Assembly (NCBI RefSeq): GCF_030397575.1
Contig: NZ_JAPNXS010000009.1
Span: 1 to 64,000, forward strand
Length of the DNA: 64,000 bases
From: Psychromonas sp. 14N.309.X.WAT.B.A12
Lineage (GTDB): Bacteria > Pseudomonadota > Gammaproteobacteria > Enterobacterales > Psychromonadaceae
Direction of reading: 5' to 3'
Below the pieces are notes generated by a model that saw nothing but the letters and a program-made list of their open reading frames with translations, was not told the DNA's origin and did not search any database. Shown one piece after another: positions 15,532 through 25,404 of the stretch. The position numbers were made by a program, and so were the translations under genes. Each line of letters starts with the position of its first letter. Within the stretch, counting starts at the first letter, position 1.

Positions 15532-15652
15532 TGTCAGACTATGATTATAATTAACAATAATCTATTGATTTATAAAACCATTTTTTTAATTAGATTACTA
15601 TTTTTTATGTCAATGTATGGTTTAAATTTGTCAAAGTATGGTTGTAGCGCCC
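15532..15652 (-). mobile_element. Left end of the Tn7-like element with three TnsB-site-like repeats
   Basis: Three copies of TGTCAnnnTATGrTT occur in the same orientation: 15532-15546, 15608-15622 and 15629-15643. The last two start 21 bases apart, the usual overlap of TnsB sites, and the third lies 76 bases further in. On the tns strand they read AACCATACTTTGACA, very like the sites at the ends of Tn7-like and CAST elements. The expected terminal TGT is not present at the outermost position (GGGCGCTA is there instead), so the exact end is uncertain. It adjoins the 3' end of rsmJ (stop at 15684). Confidence 0.65.
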
Positions 15653-15683
15653 CCCTAAAAATTAACAAACTCAAAACTTTAGG

Positions 15684-16436
15684 CTAAGTGCCAATTGCCT
15701 GTTTGACGTATACGTCAAACCTGTTTTTCTTTGTTTTAATGCTCATAGAAGGTTTTTTATCGTTTAGGAATGGCGCGTAATCAGGGCGCTTCACTACAAC
15801 TCTGTATTTAGCAGCATTTAAAGCAACCTCTAACAAGTCATCTGCATCGAGATCTGCGCCCACAACGCCTTGGAATACACGCATCTCTTTTTTTACTAAT
15901 GCGGATTTCTTTTTATGCGGGAACATCGGATCTAAATAAACCACGTCTGCTTGGTGGTGTTGTAAATAATCGTAACCACTGGCATGCGTTAAACGCATAC
16001 GTTGTTGCATCCAATCGCCTATCTCTGCATCCAAATAGGCACGCTCAAGGCCATCTTCTAATAATGCAGCGGCAACGGGTGAACGTTCAACCATATCCAC
16101 GTTACAGCCTAGTGAGGCTAATACAAAGGCATCTCTTCCTAACCCTGCTGTTGCATCAATCACATGTAATTGAACACCTGCTTTCATACCAACCGCTTTA
16201 GCAATTGACTGCCCTTTGCCACCACCAAACTTTCGACGATGGGCTACAGCACCAGAAGCGAAATCAACAAAAACCAGCCCTTGTTGTTTATCATCTAATT
16301 GCTCTAAGGCTAAATATTCTGGTAACAGGCGTAATTGAAACTGTTCACTTTTTTGTGCAACAAAGCCCCATTTTTCACGTAATTTTTTTGCTTTAGGCGC
16401 TAAAATATTTTCATTACAAATTAATGCGATATCCAT
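15684..16436 (-). CDS. rsmJ: RsmJ, 16S rRNA (guanine-1516-N2) methyltransferase
   Basis: RsmJ adds a methyl group to N2 of G1516 in the small-subunit rRNA, in the cytoplasm. The 250-residue protein has the family core [19 protein letters not shown] (residues about 58-76), the SAM-binding [13 protein letters not shown] near 95, VERSP near 117 and the catalytic-region [13 protein letters not shown] near 168. The C-terminus [14 protein letters not shown] is also typical. Its ATG overlaps the stop of the GGDEF-EAL gene (TAATG at 16434-16438), so translation is coupled to that gene. It is the first intact core gene beyond the accessory island. Confidence 0.93.
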   Translation of the reverse strand: MDIALICNENILAPKAKKLREKWGFVAQKSEQFQLRLLPEYLALEQLDDKQQGLVFVDFASGAVAHRRKFGGGKGQSIAKAVGMKAGVQLHVIDATAGLGRDAFVLASLGCNVDMVERSPVAAALLEDGLERAYLDAEIGDWMQQRMRLTHASGYDYLQHHQADVVYLDPMFPHKKKSALVKKEMRVFQGVVGADLDADDLLEVALNAAKYRVVVKRPDYAPFLNDKKPSMSIKTKKNRFDVYVKQAIGT

Positions 16437-19400
16437 TACATATCATCCTCGGTTAATGAAGTAGATAATAATGCCATCATATCGATCGGCATGGGTTTGC
16501 CTAAGTGATACCCTTGCGCAAAATCGACACCAATTTCATTTAACTTTTCAATTATCGCTTCGTTTTCTACATACTCTGCGATGGTTTTTTTACCAAACAG
16601 ATGGCTTAATTCATGGATCGTTTTAACGATACCAAAGTCTTGCTCGTCAGTGGCCATGTCTTTAACAAAGACACCATCAATTTTTAAGTAATCGACATTA
16701 AGACGCTTTAAATAACCGAATGACGATAACCCAGTTCCAAAGTCATCTAAAGCTAATTGGCAACCCAGTTGTTTTAAAGAGTTAATCAGTTTAGAGGCAT
16801 TAGTAAAATTACCAATGGCGACGGTTTCAGTGATCTCAAAACATAATTTTTCTAAAGGCAGAGAAGAGTGCATGAGTAGCTCTACTAAATCATCAATAAA
16901 TTGTGGGTCACCTAAGGATTGTCCAGATAAATTAATGGAACACATATTTAACTGTAAAACATGCTCTGGATGATTTTTCAGCCAGTTTAATGTTTTAGTA
17001 ATGATGATCATGTCTATCTTGTCCGCTAAGTTATAGCTTTCAGCGATAGGAATAAACTTAGCAGGCGGCGCAAGCTCACCGTTCTCATCAATCATGCGTG
17101 TTAATATTTCATAATGCAGGTAGTTTTCATCACCATTAACTGGCTTAATTACTTGTGCATATAAGCAAAAACGCGTTTCATCACGTAAAGCATCTTGTAC
17201 TTTATTGACCCACACCACCTCTTCACGGCGCAGTTCTTCTTGGATATCCTCTTCATAAATATGAATACGATTACGGCCTGATTGCTTTGCTGTGTAGCAA
17301 GCACTGTCTACACAATTTAAGGCATGAACCCCATCACGATAGAAGTGTGATAACTCAGTTAAACCAATACTAACCCCTAAGGAGAAGTGATGCCCTTCCC
17401 ATAGGAAATAATGCTTAGCAATGGCTGAAATAATGCTCTCAGCTGTTTTTTGTGCCTCGTCAAGCTCTGCATTAGGTAAAATAATAGCAAACTCATCTCC
17501 ACCTAACCTTGCCACCATTGCTCTTGCAGAAACACTCTCCGTCAAGATGGTAGAAATTTGACGTAAGACTTCATCACCAGCATGATGCCCACAGGTATCA
17601 TTGATGATTTTAAATTTATCCATATCAAGATACATTAAACAACATGGTGTGTGGTGCTGTTTTACTTCATCTAAGTTTTTCTCTAACTGGCTTTCAAAAA
17701 ATAATCTATTTTTTAACCCGGTTAAATAATCATGAGAAGCACGATAATTTAACTCTTTCGATAGCTCATAACGCTCGGTGATATTTTCACAAACTAAAAA
17801 GTATTGATCGTGGCCTTCTATTTTACGCACTCTTTCGTTAATCCATACTTTTCTACCATTTTTAGTAGAGTAAGATATTTCGCGAGTACGTAACATATCT
17901 TCTTGATCGGCACATTCTGCTAAATAATTTTTTAAATCATCGATATTAATTAACTGAGAATAAAGGGTGACTAAATTACGCCCGACTAACTCTCCGTCAC
18001 CGTAACCTAATAAGTTACAACCAAATTTATTACATGAAAGAATCAAGCCCTGAACGTTTAACATTAATAGCATGGAAGGACTTTCATCCAACAATAGGTT
18101 AGAACGTTTATTGGCTTTTTGAATCTCTTCTTCAACGGCTTTAATGGAACTTATGTCCCTTGCTTCAACAATGATAGAGGTAATTTCGTGACGAGGGTTA
18201 TTGACACTACGCTCATTTTTTACCGGCTGTATGAAAACATCAAAGGCATTACTATGATGATTTTTATCGATTAAACGACATTCAAAACGCGCGGTTTTAC
18301 CAACTCTTGCTTGCCCCATTGCAGACTTTAGTTTTTTCTTGCTCGCCGCGTCATGTTGCCACCACGGAGTTTCCCATAGGATCTCTCCATTGATGTCATT
18401 TTCATCCATGTTAATGAAGTCTAATGCTGTTTGGTTAGCTATTTTTATTTCGCCAACCAGATCTAGAATAAAAATAAAATCATAGGAGACATTAAAGATA
18501 TTATTCACTCGCTCATGTTGTGCTTTAAGCGAGGTTGTGGTGCTGACTAAGTTCGTATATTTGCGCCATATCCAAATGGTGATTAAACCTAAAATAAACA
18601 AAATGGCAGATAAGATAATGATGCTAAAATCAGTTTCATTTTGTTGTATAGGCTCATTAATGATTTCATAACCACTTGGTAAATCGTTACCTTTTAGCCC
18701 CCACCTTAATAACTCAGCATATTGTATTAGATGCTTATTACTTAAACTGACTTCCGTTGGTAAATCTTCTACTGCAACCCCCTGAAGTAAAGTTAATACT
18801 TTATCTGCAGCTGCTTCACCTTGAGAAAAGCCACTGGTTACTACGCCGCCTAATACTCCTTCCATTAAGTCATGCTGATGAATAACAAATAAAGGAATTC
18901 TAGCAATAGCGGTCAGAGATTTGAGGACATCTGTACGGTTTAAACTTAACCCGCCACTATCTTTTGAGAAGTCACTAAAGACTAACAAGGAGTTACTAGG
19001 TGCTTGACTAATAGTTTTCTTCAAAGAAGAGGGAGTCTCATTGTTTAAAATGAAAATACTTTGTTGGTTAAAGTCTGATAATAGCTCACGCTCACTTTCA
19101 TTTAATTGGCTATTCTCTGCACTACCCGTGACAATATAAACATCAATGGTATTCGGAAATAGCTTTAATCCGAGAGCAACGGTTTCAACAATATTTTCTG
19201 GCTCTATGACAGCTGATATTGCATGAGTAAACTCAGTTAAGCGATTCTGTTTTAACTTGGTGCCAGTGAAAATAACAGGAATATTGGCAAATAACCTTTG
19301 CCCATATTGTCTTACCAATTTTAATGCATTTTCACCACTTACAATAACTGCATCAAAACTCTTGATATCAAACTTTCTTGATAAAAAATCTACTTGGCGA

Positions 19401-19654
19401 ATTAAGGCTTGATCAGACATTAGTTGATTACTGTCTAAATAGGAAACATATAAAGAGATGTTACTATCGGTAAATTTTTGCTCGATCCCCTTCTGTATTT
19501 CACGAGTTTCTAGATCGCCTTGATATTCAGAATGAAGTACTAAAACTTCAGCAGATAAAACCTGGAGAGAGATAAAACATGACAACAATATATAGCATTT
19601 AACTATAGTCTTTCGGAGGGTAAACTTTAAAAACGTAGACAAGGTAATTTCCAT
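16436..19654 (-). CDS. Periplasmic-binding, PAS-PAS-GGDEF-EAL sensor of c-di-GMP turnover
   Basis: A large inner-membrane signalling protein. After an N-terminal hydrophobic signal region comes a periplasmic domain resembling ABC-type substrate-binding proteins ([31 protein letters not shown]), then a transmembrane helix (about [19 protein letters not shown]), two PAS domains, GGDEF and [12 protein letters not shown] suggests an intact cyclase signature. The EAL part has EILTR for [21 protein letters not shown] and DGVFVKDM, consistent with an active phosphodiesterase. The open frame starts at a TTG at 19696; the ATG at 19652-19654 gives 1072 residues and a better signal peptide, but neither has a clear ribosome site. 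It probably binds a small ligand outside the membrane and tunes c-di-GMP. The stop overlaps rsmJ. Confidence 0.88.
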   Translation of the reverse strand: MEITLSTFLKFTLRKTIVKCYILLSCFISLQVLSAEVLVLHSEYQGDLETREIQKGIEQKFTDSNISLYVSYLDSNQLMSDQALIRQVDFLSRKFDIKSFDAVIVSGENALKLVRQYGQRLFANIPVIFTGTKLKQNRLTEFTHAISAVIEPENIVETVALGLKLFPNTIDVYIVTGSAENSQLNESERELLSDFNQQSIFILNNETPSSLKKTISQAPSNSLLVFSDFSKDSGGLSLNRTDVLKSLTAIARIPLFVIHQHDLMEGVLGGVVTSGFSQGEAAADKVLTLLQGVAVEDLPTEVSLSNKHLIQYAELLRWGLKGNDLPSGYEIINEPIQQNETDFSIIILSAILFILGLITIWIWRKYTNLVSTTTSLKAQHERVNNIFNVSYDFIFILDLVGEIKIANQTALDFINMDENDINGEILWETPWWQHDAASKKKLKSAMGQARVGKTARFECRLIDKNHHSNAFDVFIQPVKNERSVNNPRHEITSIIVEARDISSIKAVEEEIQKANKRSNLLLDESPSMLLMLNVQGLILSCNKFGCNLLGYGDGELVGRNLVTLYSQLINIDDLKNYLAECADQEDMLRTREISYSTKNGRKVWINERVRKIEGHDQYFLVCENITERYELSKELNYRASHDYLTGLKNRLFFESQLEKNLDEVKQHHTPCCLMYLDMDKFKIINDTCGHHAGDEVLRQISTILTESVSARAMVARLGGDEFAIILPNAELDEAQKTAESIISAIAKHYFLWEGHHFSLGVSIGLTELSHFYRDGVHALNCVDSACYTAKQSGRNRIHIYEEDIQEELRREEVVWVNKVQDALRDETRFCLYAQVIKPVNGDENYLHYEILTRMIDENGELAPPAKFIPIAESYNLADKIDMIIITKTLNWLKNHPEHVLQLNMCSINLSGQSLGDPQFIDDLVELLMHSSLPLEKLCFEITETVAIGNFTNASKLINSLKQLGCQLALDDFGTGLSSFGYLKRLNVDYLKIDGVFVKDMATDEQDFGIVKTIHELSHLFGKKTIAEYVENEAIIEKLNEIGVDFAQGYHLGKPMPIDMMALLSTSLTEDDM

Positions 19655-19699
19655 ATAAAAACAAATGCTAATCGAACTATCATATACTTTATTCAAAGC

Positions 19700-19728
19700 A
19701 AAAAAAAGCCAGTCAATAGACTGGCTTT
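19700..19728 (-). terminator. Rho-independent terminator of the carboxylase gene
   Basis: Arms AAAGCCAGTC (19705-19714) and GACTGGCTTT (19719-19728) around a four-base loop, with a minus-strand T run at 19700-19704. It lies 23 bases past the carboxylase stop and ahead of the GGDEF-EAL gene, whose promoter must lie in or near it. Confidence 0.9.
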
Positions 19729-19750
19729 CGTTTCTCTAAGGCAATAACGC

Positions 19751-22700
19751 TTATAGAGGAGTTATGATGTATAACAAGTCGCCACTTGACACTTGTTGTC
19801 CGTTTGTATTGATAATACGCTCAATACGGAACTTAGTGTTTGCATCATATAACACAGCATCTTTACGGTTAAAGCTGCCTAGTGTTACTGGTGAGAACAT
19901 CTTCATTGCTTCCATTAAACCTAATGTTTGTTCAATACCAACAATATCACCTTCTAATACAAAATCAGGTTCAGCTGGAGATGAAGCACGGTAGAAGATA
20001 CCAGCACTTTGTGCAATTACTTTCAGCTCGTTACTACCATCAACTTGAATTGACTCAGCAGCACCTTCAAGACCAGATGCAGCAGAAGCTTCCATCTCAT
20101 CAATCATAACTTGCTGATCAAGTTTCGCCATGAACTTAGGTAAGTAAGTTGTATCGTAGTTACCGTTTAAGAACGTTTCATCTTTCAGGATACGTTGTAA
20201 TAATGGAATGTTTGTTGCGATCCCTTTAATACTTACTTTATCTAAGAAAGCTAATAGTTTCTTAACTGTATCGTTACGATCTTTACCATGACAAATGAAC
20301 TGTGCCACTAAGCTATCATAGTAAGGTGATACTTCTTTACCTGTTGCTATCATAGACATTACTTCAACGTCATCTTGCTCAGGGATGATGCATTCAACTA
20401 CTTTACCAGGATGTGGTAATAGTTGCATAACGCCATCAGAGTCAATACCTGCTTTCTCAGCAGTCACACGTACTTCGATTGCGTAACCTTCTTTCTTAGG
20501 TGTTAGCTCAGAAATATCTGCACCCGATGCAATATCGTATTGTGCTTTAACGATATCAATACAAGAAGTCGCTTCAGTTACTGGATGCTCTACTTGAAGA
20601 CGCGTGTTCATTTCCATGAAGTAGATATCATCTGCATCTAGGTCGTAAATAAATTCAACCGTACCTGCGCCCATGTAATCAACCGCGTTAGCTAAAGCAG
20701 CGGTATGTTTCAGTGCTTCTTGCTCTAGTTTTTCAGGCAACATTGTAGAAGCAGATTCTTCAACTACTTTCTGGTTGTTACGTTGTACAGAACAGTCACG
20801 AATACCTAATACTTTTGTATTACCGAATTTATCACGTAATAACTGAACTTCGATGTGACGAAGAGATGTAATGTATTTCTCTAGGTATAAATCACCGTTA
20901 CCAAATGCACTACGAGCTTCTGCAGATACTTGGTTGAAACCAGCGAACATATCTTCAGCTTTATTGATGACTAAGATACCTTTACCGCCACCACCATTTA
21001 CCGCTTTAAGCAGTACTGGGTAACCCATTTCGTTTGCGATATCTAACGCTTGCTCTGCACCGCTTAAAATACCGTGAGAACCAGGTACTACTGGTACGCC
21101 ATTGGCTTGAGCAGTTTTAATCGCATTAGATTTATTACCCATTGTTAACATACTGTTCATGCTTGGCCCAACAAAGTTAACGTTGTGGCTAATACATAAA
21201 TCAGCAAATTGTGGGCTTTCAGATAAGAAACCGATACCTGGGTGTAATGCATCTACTTGCTCATATTCAGCAACTTTTAATACTGAACTTGCATTCAAGT
21301 AACTTTCATCAGATGTGTTACCACCTAAACAAACTAGCTTATCACCTTCGCCTAGCATATCTGCTGGTACAGATGTCATATCTGGGTCAGACGCAACTAA
21401 TACGACGTTGATGTTATTTTGCTTAGCGATACGGATTAATTTAACCGCAGTACAACCACGTGCGTGAATTAATACTTTCTTAACTGGATGCATTAATTGA
21501 CGAGGATCTGACTTAGTGAAGTTATCTTCTTCAGCTAGGTTACAAACAGGAACAAAACCAGATAGTGCACGTTGAATCGTCTCTTCAACGGTTGCAACAG
21601 GCATTGGCATGTTTTCATCTATTTCACGTAACTTACTATTTAAATCATCAGAGAACGGGTTGATAACTAAACCATCCATTGCACCCGGTACACGAGATAA
21701 GTAGTTAGATAACGTTGAAGTCGACGGTAAGTAAGCAGGTACAACCATTTGACCAGCAAACGGCATATTTGTACCAGATAGGTAGTACGTTTGTGCCATT
21801 GGGTGTGTTACAAAGCTTGCTTGAGCACCACCGGTACAGTCACCGTAACCAAACATAACAACGGGTAAGTCATTATCACGGATAAAACGAGTGATACGGT
21901 CGTTCACTACCGACATAGAGAATAGTGCAGCAGCACCCTCTTTAGTTTGCATACCACCAGAACTGATGAAAGCAATAACCGGCAAATGTTGTTTTGCACA
22001 TTTAACTAATAACGCACAGAATTTCTCAGCACTTGCCATATCGAAGGCACCAGCTTGGAAAGACAAGTTAGAGACAGCAACACCCACTCGCTGAACTTCA
22101 CCACTTTGTAAAGTAAAGTCACCGGTACCAGTGATTAAACCACAAGGTTTGATGTTTTTATCTAATGCATCTTCAACAGATAAACGGAAACCAGGGAACT
22201 CTAGTAAGTTAGCTGTCATCAAGTCTGCACGAGACTCTTTAAAGTTAGCAAAGAACTTTTCAATGATTGCTTGATGTGAATTGTTCTTTTTGTTTTTCTC
22301 AGAACGTAATACAGCTTGAATCAATAGATCTTGGTAACCCATAGTTAAACGGTTCCAGAAATCTTTACGACGACCGATTCGTACTGGGTTAATCGCACCA
22401 TTGTATGAGCTTTCATCTTCACGGCTGTTGTAGTATTCAGGCAACAGTTTTTCGAATAAATAAGTCAGGATAACAAATAAACTTGAGTTCATTTGCGGTG
22501 CACCGATACTCTTCCACTCTTCAACTTTAGCTAGAATTTCACCACGCTCAGATTGCTCTGTAAAGTATTGTAGCCATGCATTGAAAGTCACTTTCAATTG
22601 CTCGTAATCATCATCACTTACTTTACTTAGCGCAGCTTTTAATGAACTACGAACTAAAGAAGAGACAGATTCACGAGATAGCTCTTTTGTAGCCATCGCT

Positions 22701-24319
22701 TCTTTAGCAATAGACGCTAAGTTACCCATTGTATTGTCGTATAACGCGTTAAACACTAACATATGACGACAATGTAAGATGAAGCTTTCACGTGTTTCAA
22801 CATGAGAAACAGCATCAATAATGTTTAAGTCAGCAAGATCAGGCCATGATTCCGTTAACGGTGCTTTCTCTTCATTCTCTAAATGCTTAATCAGTGAATG
22901 GAAGTTATTTTCAGCACTGGTTTTCCAACGGTTGTATAAAGACCAAGTTAAGTTAATCATTAACGTACTACGTGCATTATCGTAGTTAGCTTTTGGTTCA
23001 CCTAAAATAAGTTTGGTCAATACATTACGCTCAACGCTTTTATCTTCACGTTTTTGTAAGAATGATTTCCAGTTCTTGTTTAGCGTATCGTCGTAAATTA
23101 ACTTATCTGGATTTTCTAACCAGTTTAAGAATATTTGTTTACGATCAGCTTCGATACGTGCTTTTAAATCACCTTCTGGTACAGTCAGTTTTGATAAACG
23201 ACCGTATTCGTTCTTCTGAATCGCTTTGATACGAGAACGTAGTGTTAAATAACGCATGTAACGGTAAGTCGTACCGAATGCATTATTATGTGATGTTGGG
23301 TTTTTAGCTAACAAGCGTGCTTCAGTTGCATTTTCAATCGCAGCAAGCTTACTTGATGGCTCAAGGTAACGAGATAAACTACGGTTGTAATGCTCTAATA
23401 ACTCTGGATATTGACGAACGAAGTCTACTGACTTAGCTTCAATAGATAAGATACCTGACACAATCGCTTTTTGTAGGTTATGCTGGCGTTCGTCTTGGTC
23501 AACTGGAGAATAATCAACAATACCATCGATACAGCCCATTGTAAGCAGCTCTTCTGGAGACACACCTACTGATTGAGCACATTCCTGCCATGATAAGTTG
23601 TACTTACGCGCAATGCTTTGTAAACCTTTAGGCTGGATTGTATTAAATATACCATCACGAACAGACAGTAAAATGTTAGCTGTTGCTAATGGGATTGCAC
23701 CACCAGAGTAACCAACACCTACAACGATACCGATAGTAGGGACATCAACGTTCGCACTTTCAGTGATCATTTGTGAAATAGTATGTGCTTGGTTTTGGCT
23801 ATTCGCTTCTTCACCAGCATCAGCCCCAGGAGTGTCAATTAAGTACACAATAGGTAATGATAGGTCAGCAAATTTACGAATAGCTTTACTTGCGGCTAAG
23901 TGATGCTCAGGCATCCACGCGCCATTATTTGAGCTGCGCTCTTGAGCAATAAAACCAACACGTCGGCTGTATCCGCCGAAATCTAGTTCCATTTCTGCAG
24001 AGTAAAAAGCGCCATTAACTTGTTCAGTAACAATCTTACCATTGAAGCCTTCTACAATGCTTTTGGCACCGGGACGTTTGTTACTTTCAGCCGGAGTGAC
24101 TGTTCGCGCAATATAAGCATCCACATCTAGCTTTTTAATTGTCGCTAAATTTGACTTAATTCGCTTACTTTCAATAAGACCTTCTACACCATCTGTTTTC
24201 GATGGTAATGAATTGTCTGGAAATAAAGAAAAATCTTTTGCGATATGCTCAGCATGAATAAATAGCGGATCTGCAATATTATTCACTTCAAACTGAGAAG
24301 ATGAAGGTTTTCCTGTCAT
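19751..24319 (-). CDS. Single-chain acyl-CoA carboxylase (carboxyltransferase, biotin carboxylase, biotin carrier)
   Basis: One 1522-residue polypeptide holds all activities of a biotin-dependent acyl-CoA (acetyl/propionyl) carboxylase. The order seen is an AccA-like carboxyltransferase half (about 75-330: YLIDTPGADAGE, GVGYSGGAIPLA, FNTIQPKGLQSIA), a long helical linker, then an AccD-like half (about 740-930: FISSGGMQTKEGA, GYGDCTGGAQAS). A biotin carboxylase follows (about 970-1400: ATP-grasp AVNGGGGKGI, FMEMNTRLQVEHPVTE), and last a C-terminal biotin carrier with the biotinylation motif EAMKM near 1470. The open frame begins at 24412, but ATG 24317-24319 has an AAGGG site. The gene stands alone with its own terminator. 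Bacteria normally use four separate subunits; such fusions occur in some marine gammaproteobacteria. Substrate is uncertain. Confidence 0.9.
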   Translation of the reverse strand: MTGKPSSSQFEVNNIADPLFIHAEHIAKDFSLFPDNSLPSKTDGVEGLIESKRIKSNLATIKKLDVDAYIARTVTPAESNKRPGAKSIVEGFNGKIVTEQVNGAFYSAEMELDFGGYSRRVGFIAQERSSNNGAWMPEHHLAASKAIRKFADLSLPIVYLIDTPGADAGEEANSQNQAHTISQMITESANVDVPTIGIVVGVGYSGGAIPLATANILLSVRDGIFNTIQPKGLQSIARKYNLSWQECAQSVGVSPEELLTMGCIDGIVDYSPVDQDERQHNLQKAIVSGILSIEAKSVDFVRQYPELLEHYNRSLSRYLEPSSKLAAIENATEARLLAKNPTSHNNAFGTTYRYMRYLTLRSRIKAIQKNEYGRLSKLTVPEGDLKARIEADRKQIFLNWLENPDKLIYDDTLNKNWKSFLQKREDKSVERNVLTKLILGEPKANYDNARSTLMINLTWSLYNRWKTSAENNFHSLIKHLENEEKAPLTESWPDLADLNIIDAVSHVETRESFILHCRHMLVFNALYDNTMGNLASIAKEAMATKELSRESVSSLVRSSLKAALSKVSDDDYEQLKVTFNAWLQYFTEQSERGEILAKVEEWKSIGAPQMNSSLFVILTYLFEKLLPEYYNSREDESSYNGAINPVRIGRRKDFWNRLTMGYQDLLIQAVLRSEKNKKNNSHQAIIEKFFANFKESRADLMTANLLEFPGFRLSVEDALDKNIKPCGLITGTGDFTLQSGEVQRVGVAVSNLSFQAGAFDMASAEKFCALLVKCAKQHLPVIAFISSGGMQTKEGAAALFSMSVVNDRITRFIRDNDLPVVMFGYGDCTGGAQASFVTHPMAQTYYLSGTNMPFAGQMVVPAYLPSTSTLSNYLSRVPGAMDGLVINPFSDDLNSKLREIDENMPMPVATVEETIQRALSGFVPVCNLAEEDNFTKSDPRQLMHPVKKVLIHARGCTAVKLIRIAKQNNINVVLVASDPDMTSVPADMLGEGDKLVCLGGNTSDESYLNASSVLKVAEYEQVDALHPGIGFLSESPQFADLCISHNVNFVGPSMNSMLTMGNKSNAIKTAQANGVPVVPGSHGILSGAEQALDIANEMGYPVLLKAVNGGGGKGILVINKAEDMFAGFNQVSAEARSAFGNGDLYLEKYITSLRHIEVQLLRDKFGNTKVLGIRDCSVQRNNQKVVEESASTMLPEKLEQEALKHTAALANAVDYMGAGTVEFIYDLDADDIYFMEMNTRLQVEHPVTEATSCIDIVKAQYDIASGADISELTPKKEGYAIEVRVTAEKAGIDSDGVMQLLPHPGKVVECIIPEQDDVEVMSMIATGKEVSPYYDSLVAQFICHGKDRNDTVKKLLAFLDKVSIKGIATNIPLLQRILKDETFLNGNYDTTYLPKFMAKLDQQVMIDEMEASAASGLEGAAESIQVDGSNELKVIAQSAGIFYRASSPAEPDFVLEGDIVGIEQTLGLMEAMKMFSPVTLGSFNRKDAVLYDANTKFRIERIINTNGQQVSSGDLLYIITPL

Positions 24320-24810
24320 ATAATTACCCTTGCAAGAAAGTGATGGAAAAAATAAATGCCGTAATTTACAACTTATTAGCAGATGATTCCAGTATTCAGC
24401 TCTATTCAACATGAATCATTTGTTAATAAATTGTATATTCTTTGGCTTGGGGCCAATAATAGCCCAAATATACAACTATTCTGATCTATTAAGATTAAAA
24501 AAACAACAAAATAGCAACAGTTACACTAAGTTGTGAAGTCAACCCAATGTAAATAGTATTTAACGCTTTGCTTTAAAAATTTAACAAGTCTCTAAGACTA
24601 AGGGAAACTTGATAAGTTTAGTATGCAAATAAATTATTTTAATGGCTCAATACAGCTCACTATCGTAAATCGATTTCTACAATATTTATTTAATGCTTTT
24701 TATATAAATAATGTTCATTAAATAAACTATCTGTACCTATGACGATCACACTTGACTTATTATGCCATAAAATAGTTTTACTATTACTGATAAATTTAAC
24801 CTTCAAAACA
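24320..24810. other. Non-coding region between rpmE and the carboxylase gene
   Basis: No convincing gene is present; a short minus-strand open frame that runs into rpmE is only antisense or out-of-frame reading. Inverted sequence TTGGGGC and GCCCAA (about 24450-24475) upstream of the carboxylase start could be a regulatory site. The carboxylase promoter should lie here on the minus strand, but I could not fix it. Confidence 0.45.
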
Positions 24811-24833
24811 AAAAAAGCACCCGAAGGTGCTTT
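24811..24833 (-). terminator. Terminator of rpmE
   Basis: Stem GCACC-CGAA-GGTGC (24817-24830) extended by AAA/TTT pairs, with a minus-strand T run (24811-24816). It lies 23 bases past the rpmE stop. Confidence 0.85.
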
Positions 24834-24855
24834 GTAAAAACGGGGTAATTTTATC

Positions 24856-25071
24856 TTATTTAGAAGATAAAGCACCGAAACGTTTTTTGAACTTGTCGAT
24901 ACGACCGCCAGTATCAACAACACGTTGAGTACCAGTATAGAACGGGTGACAAGATGAACAGATATCTAAGCTTAGCTCTTCTTTACCAAGAGTAGAACCA
25001 ACTTTGATTACGTTACCACATGAACAAGTAGCAGTAACTAATTTGTATTCTGGATGAATTTCGTTTTTCAT
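24856..25071 (-). CDS. rpmE: 50S ribosomal protein L31, zinc-binding form
   Basis: L31 bridges the two ribosomal subunits. The 71-residue protein starts [10 protein letters not shown] and has the zinc ligands C16, C18, C38 and C41, so it is the zinc-containing (C+) form whose zinc can be released when a zinc-free paralogue is made under starvation. The C-terminus FKKRFG is typical. A minus-strand promoter TTGTAC (25195-25200), 16-base spacer, TATACA (25173-25178) lies about 100 bases upstream, leaving a leader that could hold translational control. A purine-rich AGAGG lies upstream of the ATG. Confidence 0.96.
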   Translation of the reverse strand: MKNEIHPEYKLVTATCSCGNVIKVGSTLGKEELSLDICSSCHPFYTGTQRVVDTGGRIDKFKKRFGALSSK

Positions 25072-25404
25072 TAGGAAAACCTCTTTTAGGCCGTGTCGCT
25101 GCTCAGCTTGAATGAATTATTTCACTCAACAAAGTACCACACGTATTTATCATTAAATTTCAGGTTGCGAATTGTATAGTAAGGTTCAATAAAAGTACAA
25201 CTGAAAATCATTAAAATGTTGAGCGTTACTTTTAAACCTAATATCCCTCTTACAACCACACTATAAAAGGGCTTAACCTAATCTACAACTCCCTATATAA
25301 AACAATTACTAACGCACATTTTAAAAATAATAAATGAGAACAAAGCAGTTGTTCAATAAACAAGATACAATACCTTTTTTCATTTTCAAGCATCAATTTC
25401 ACTT
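25072..25404. promoter_or_regulatory. Divergent promoter region of rpmE and priA
   Basis: It holds the rpmE promoter on the minus strand (-35 TTGTAC at 25195-25200, -10 TATACA at 25173-25178) and a leader of roughly 100 bases. On the plus side the priA start is preceded by an AT-rich stretch without an obvious consensus promoter or strong ribosome site. No gene is present. Confidence 0.6.

Noticed and set aside
24690-24923. Minus-strand open frame overlapping rpmE
   Set aside because: It overlaps rpmE and its terminator in another frame, has no ribosome site and no recognisable features.
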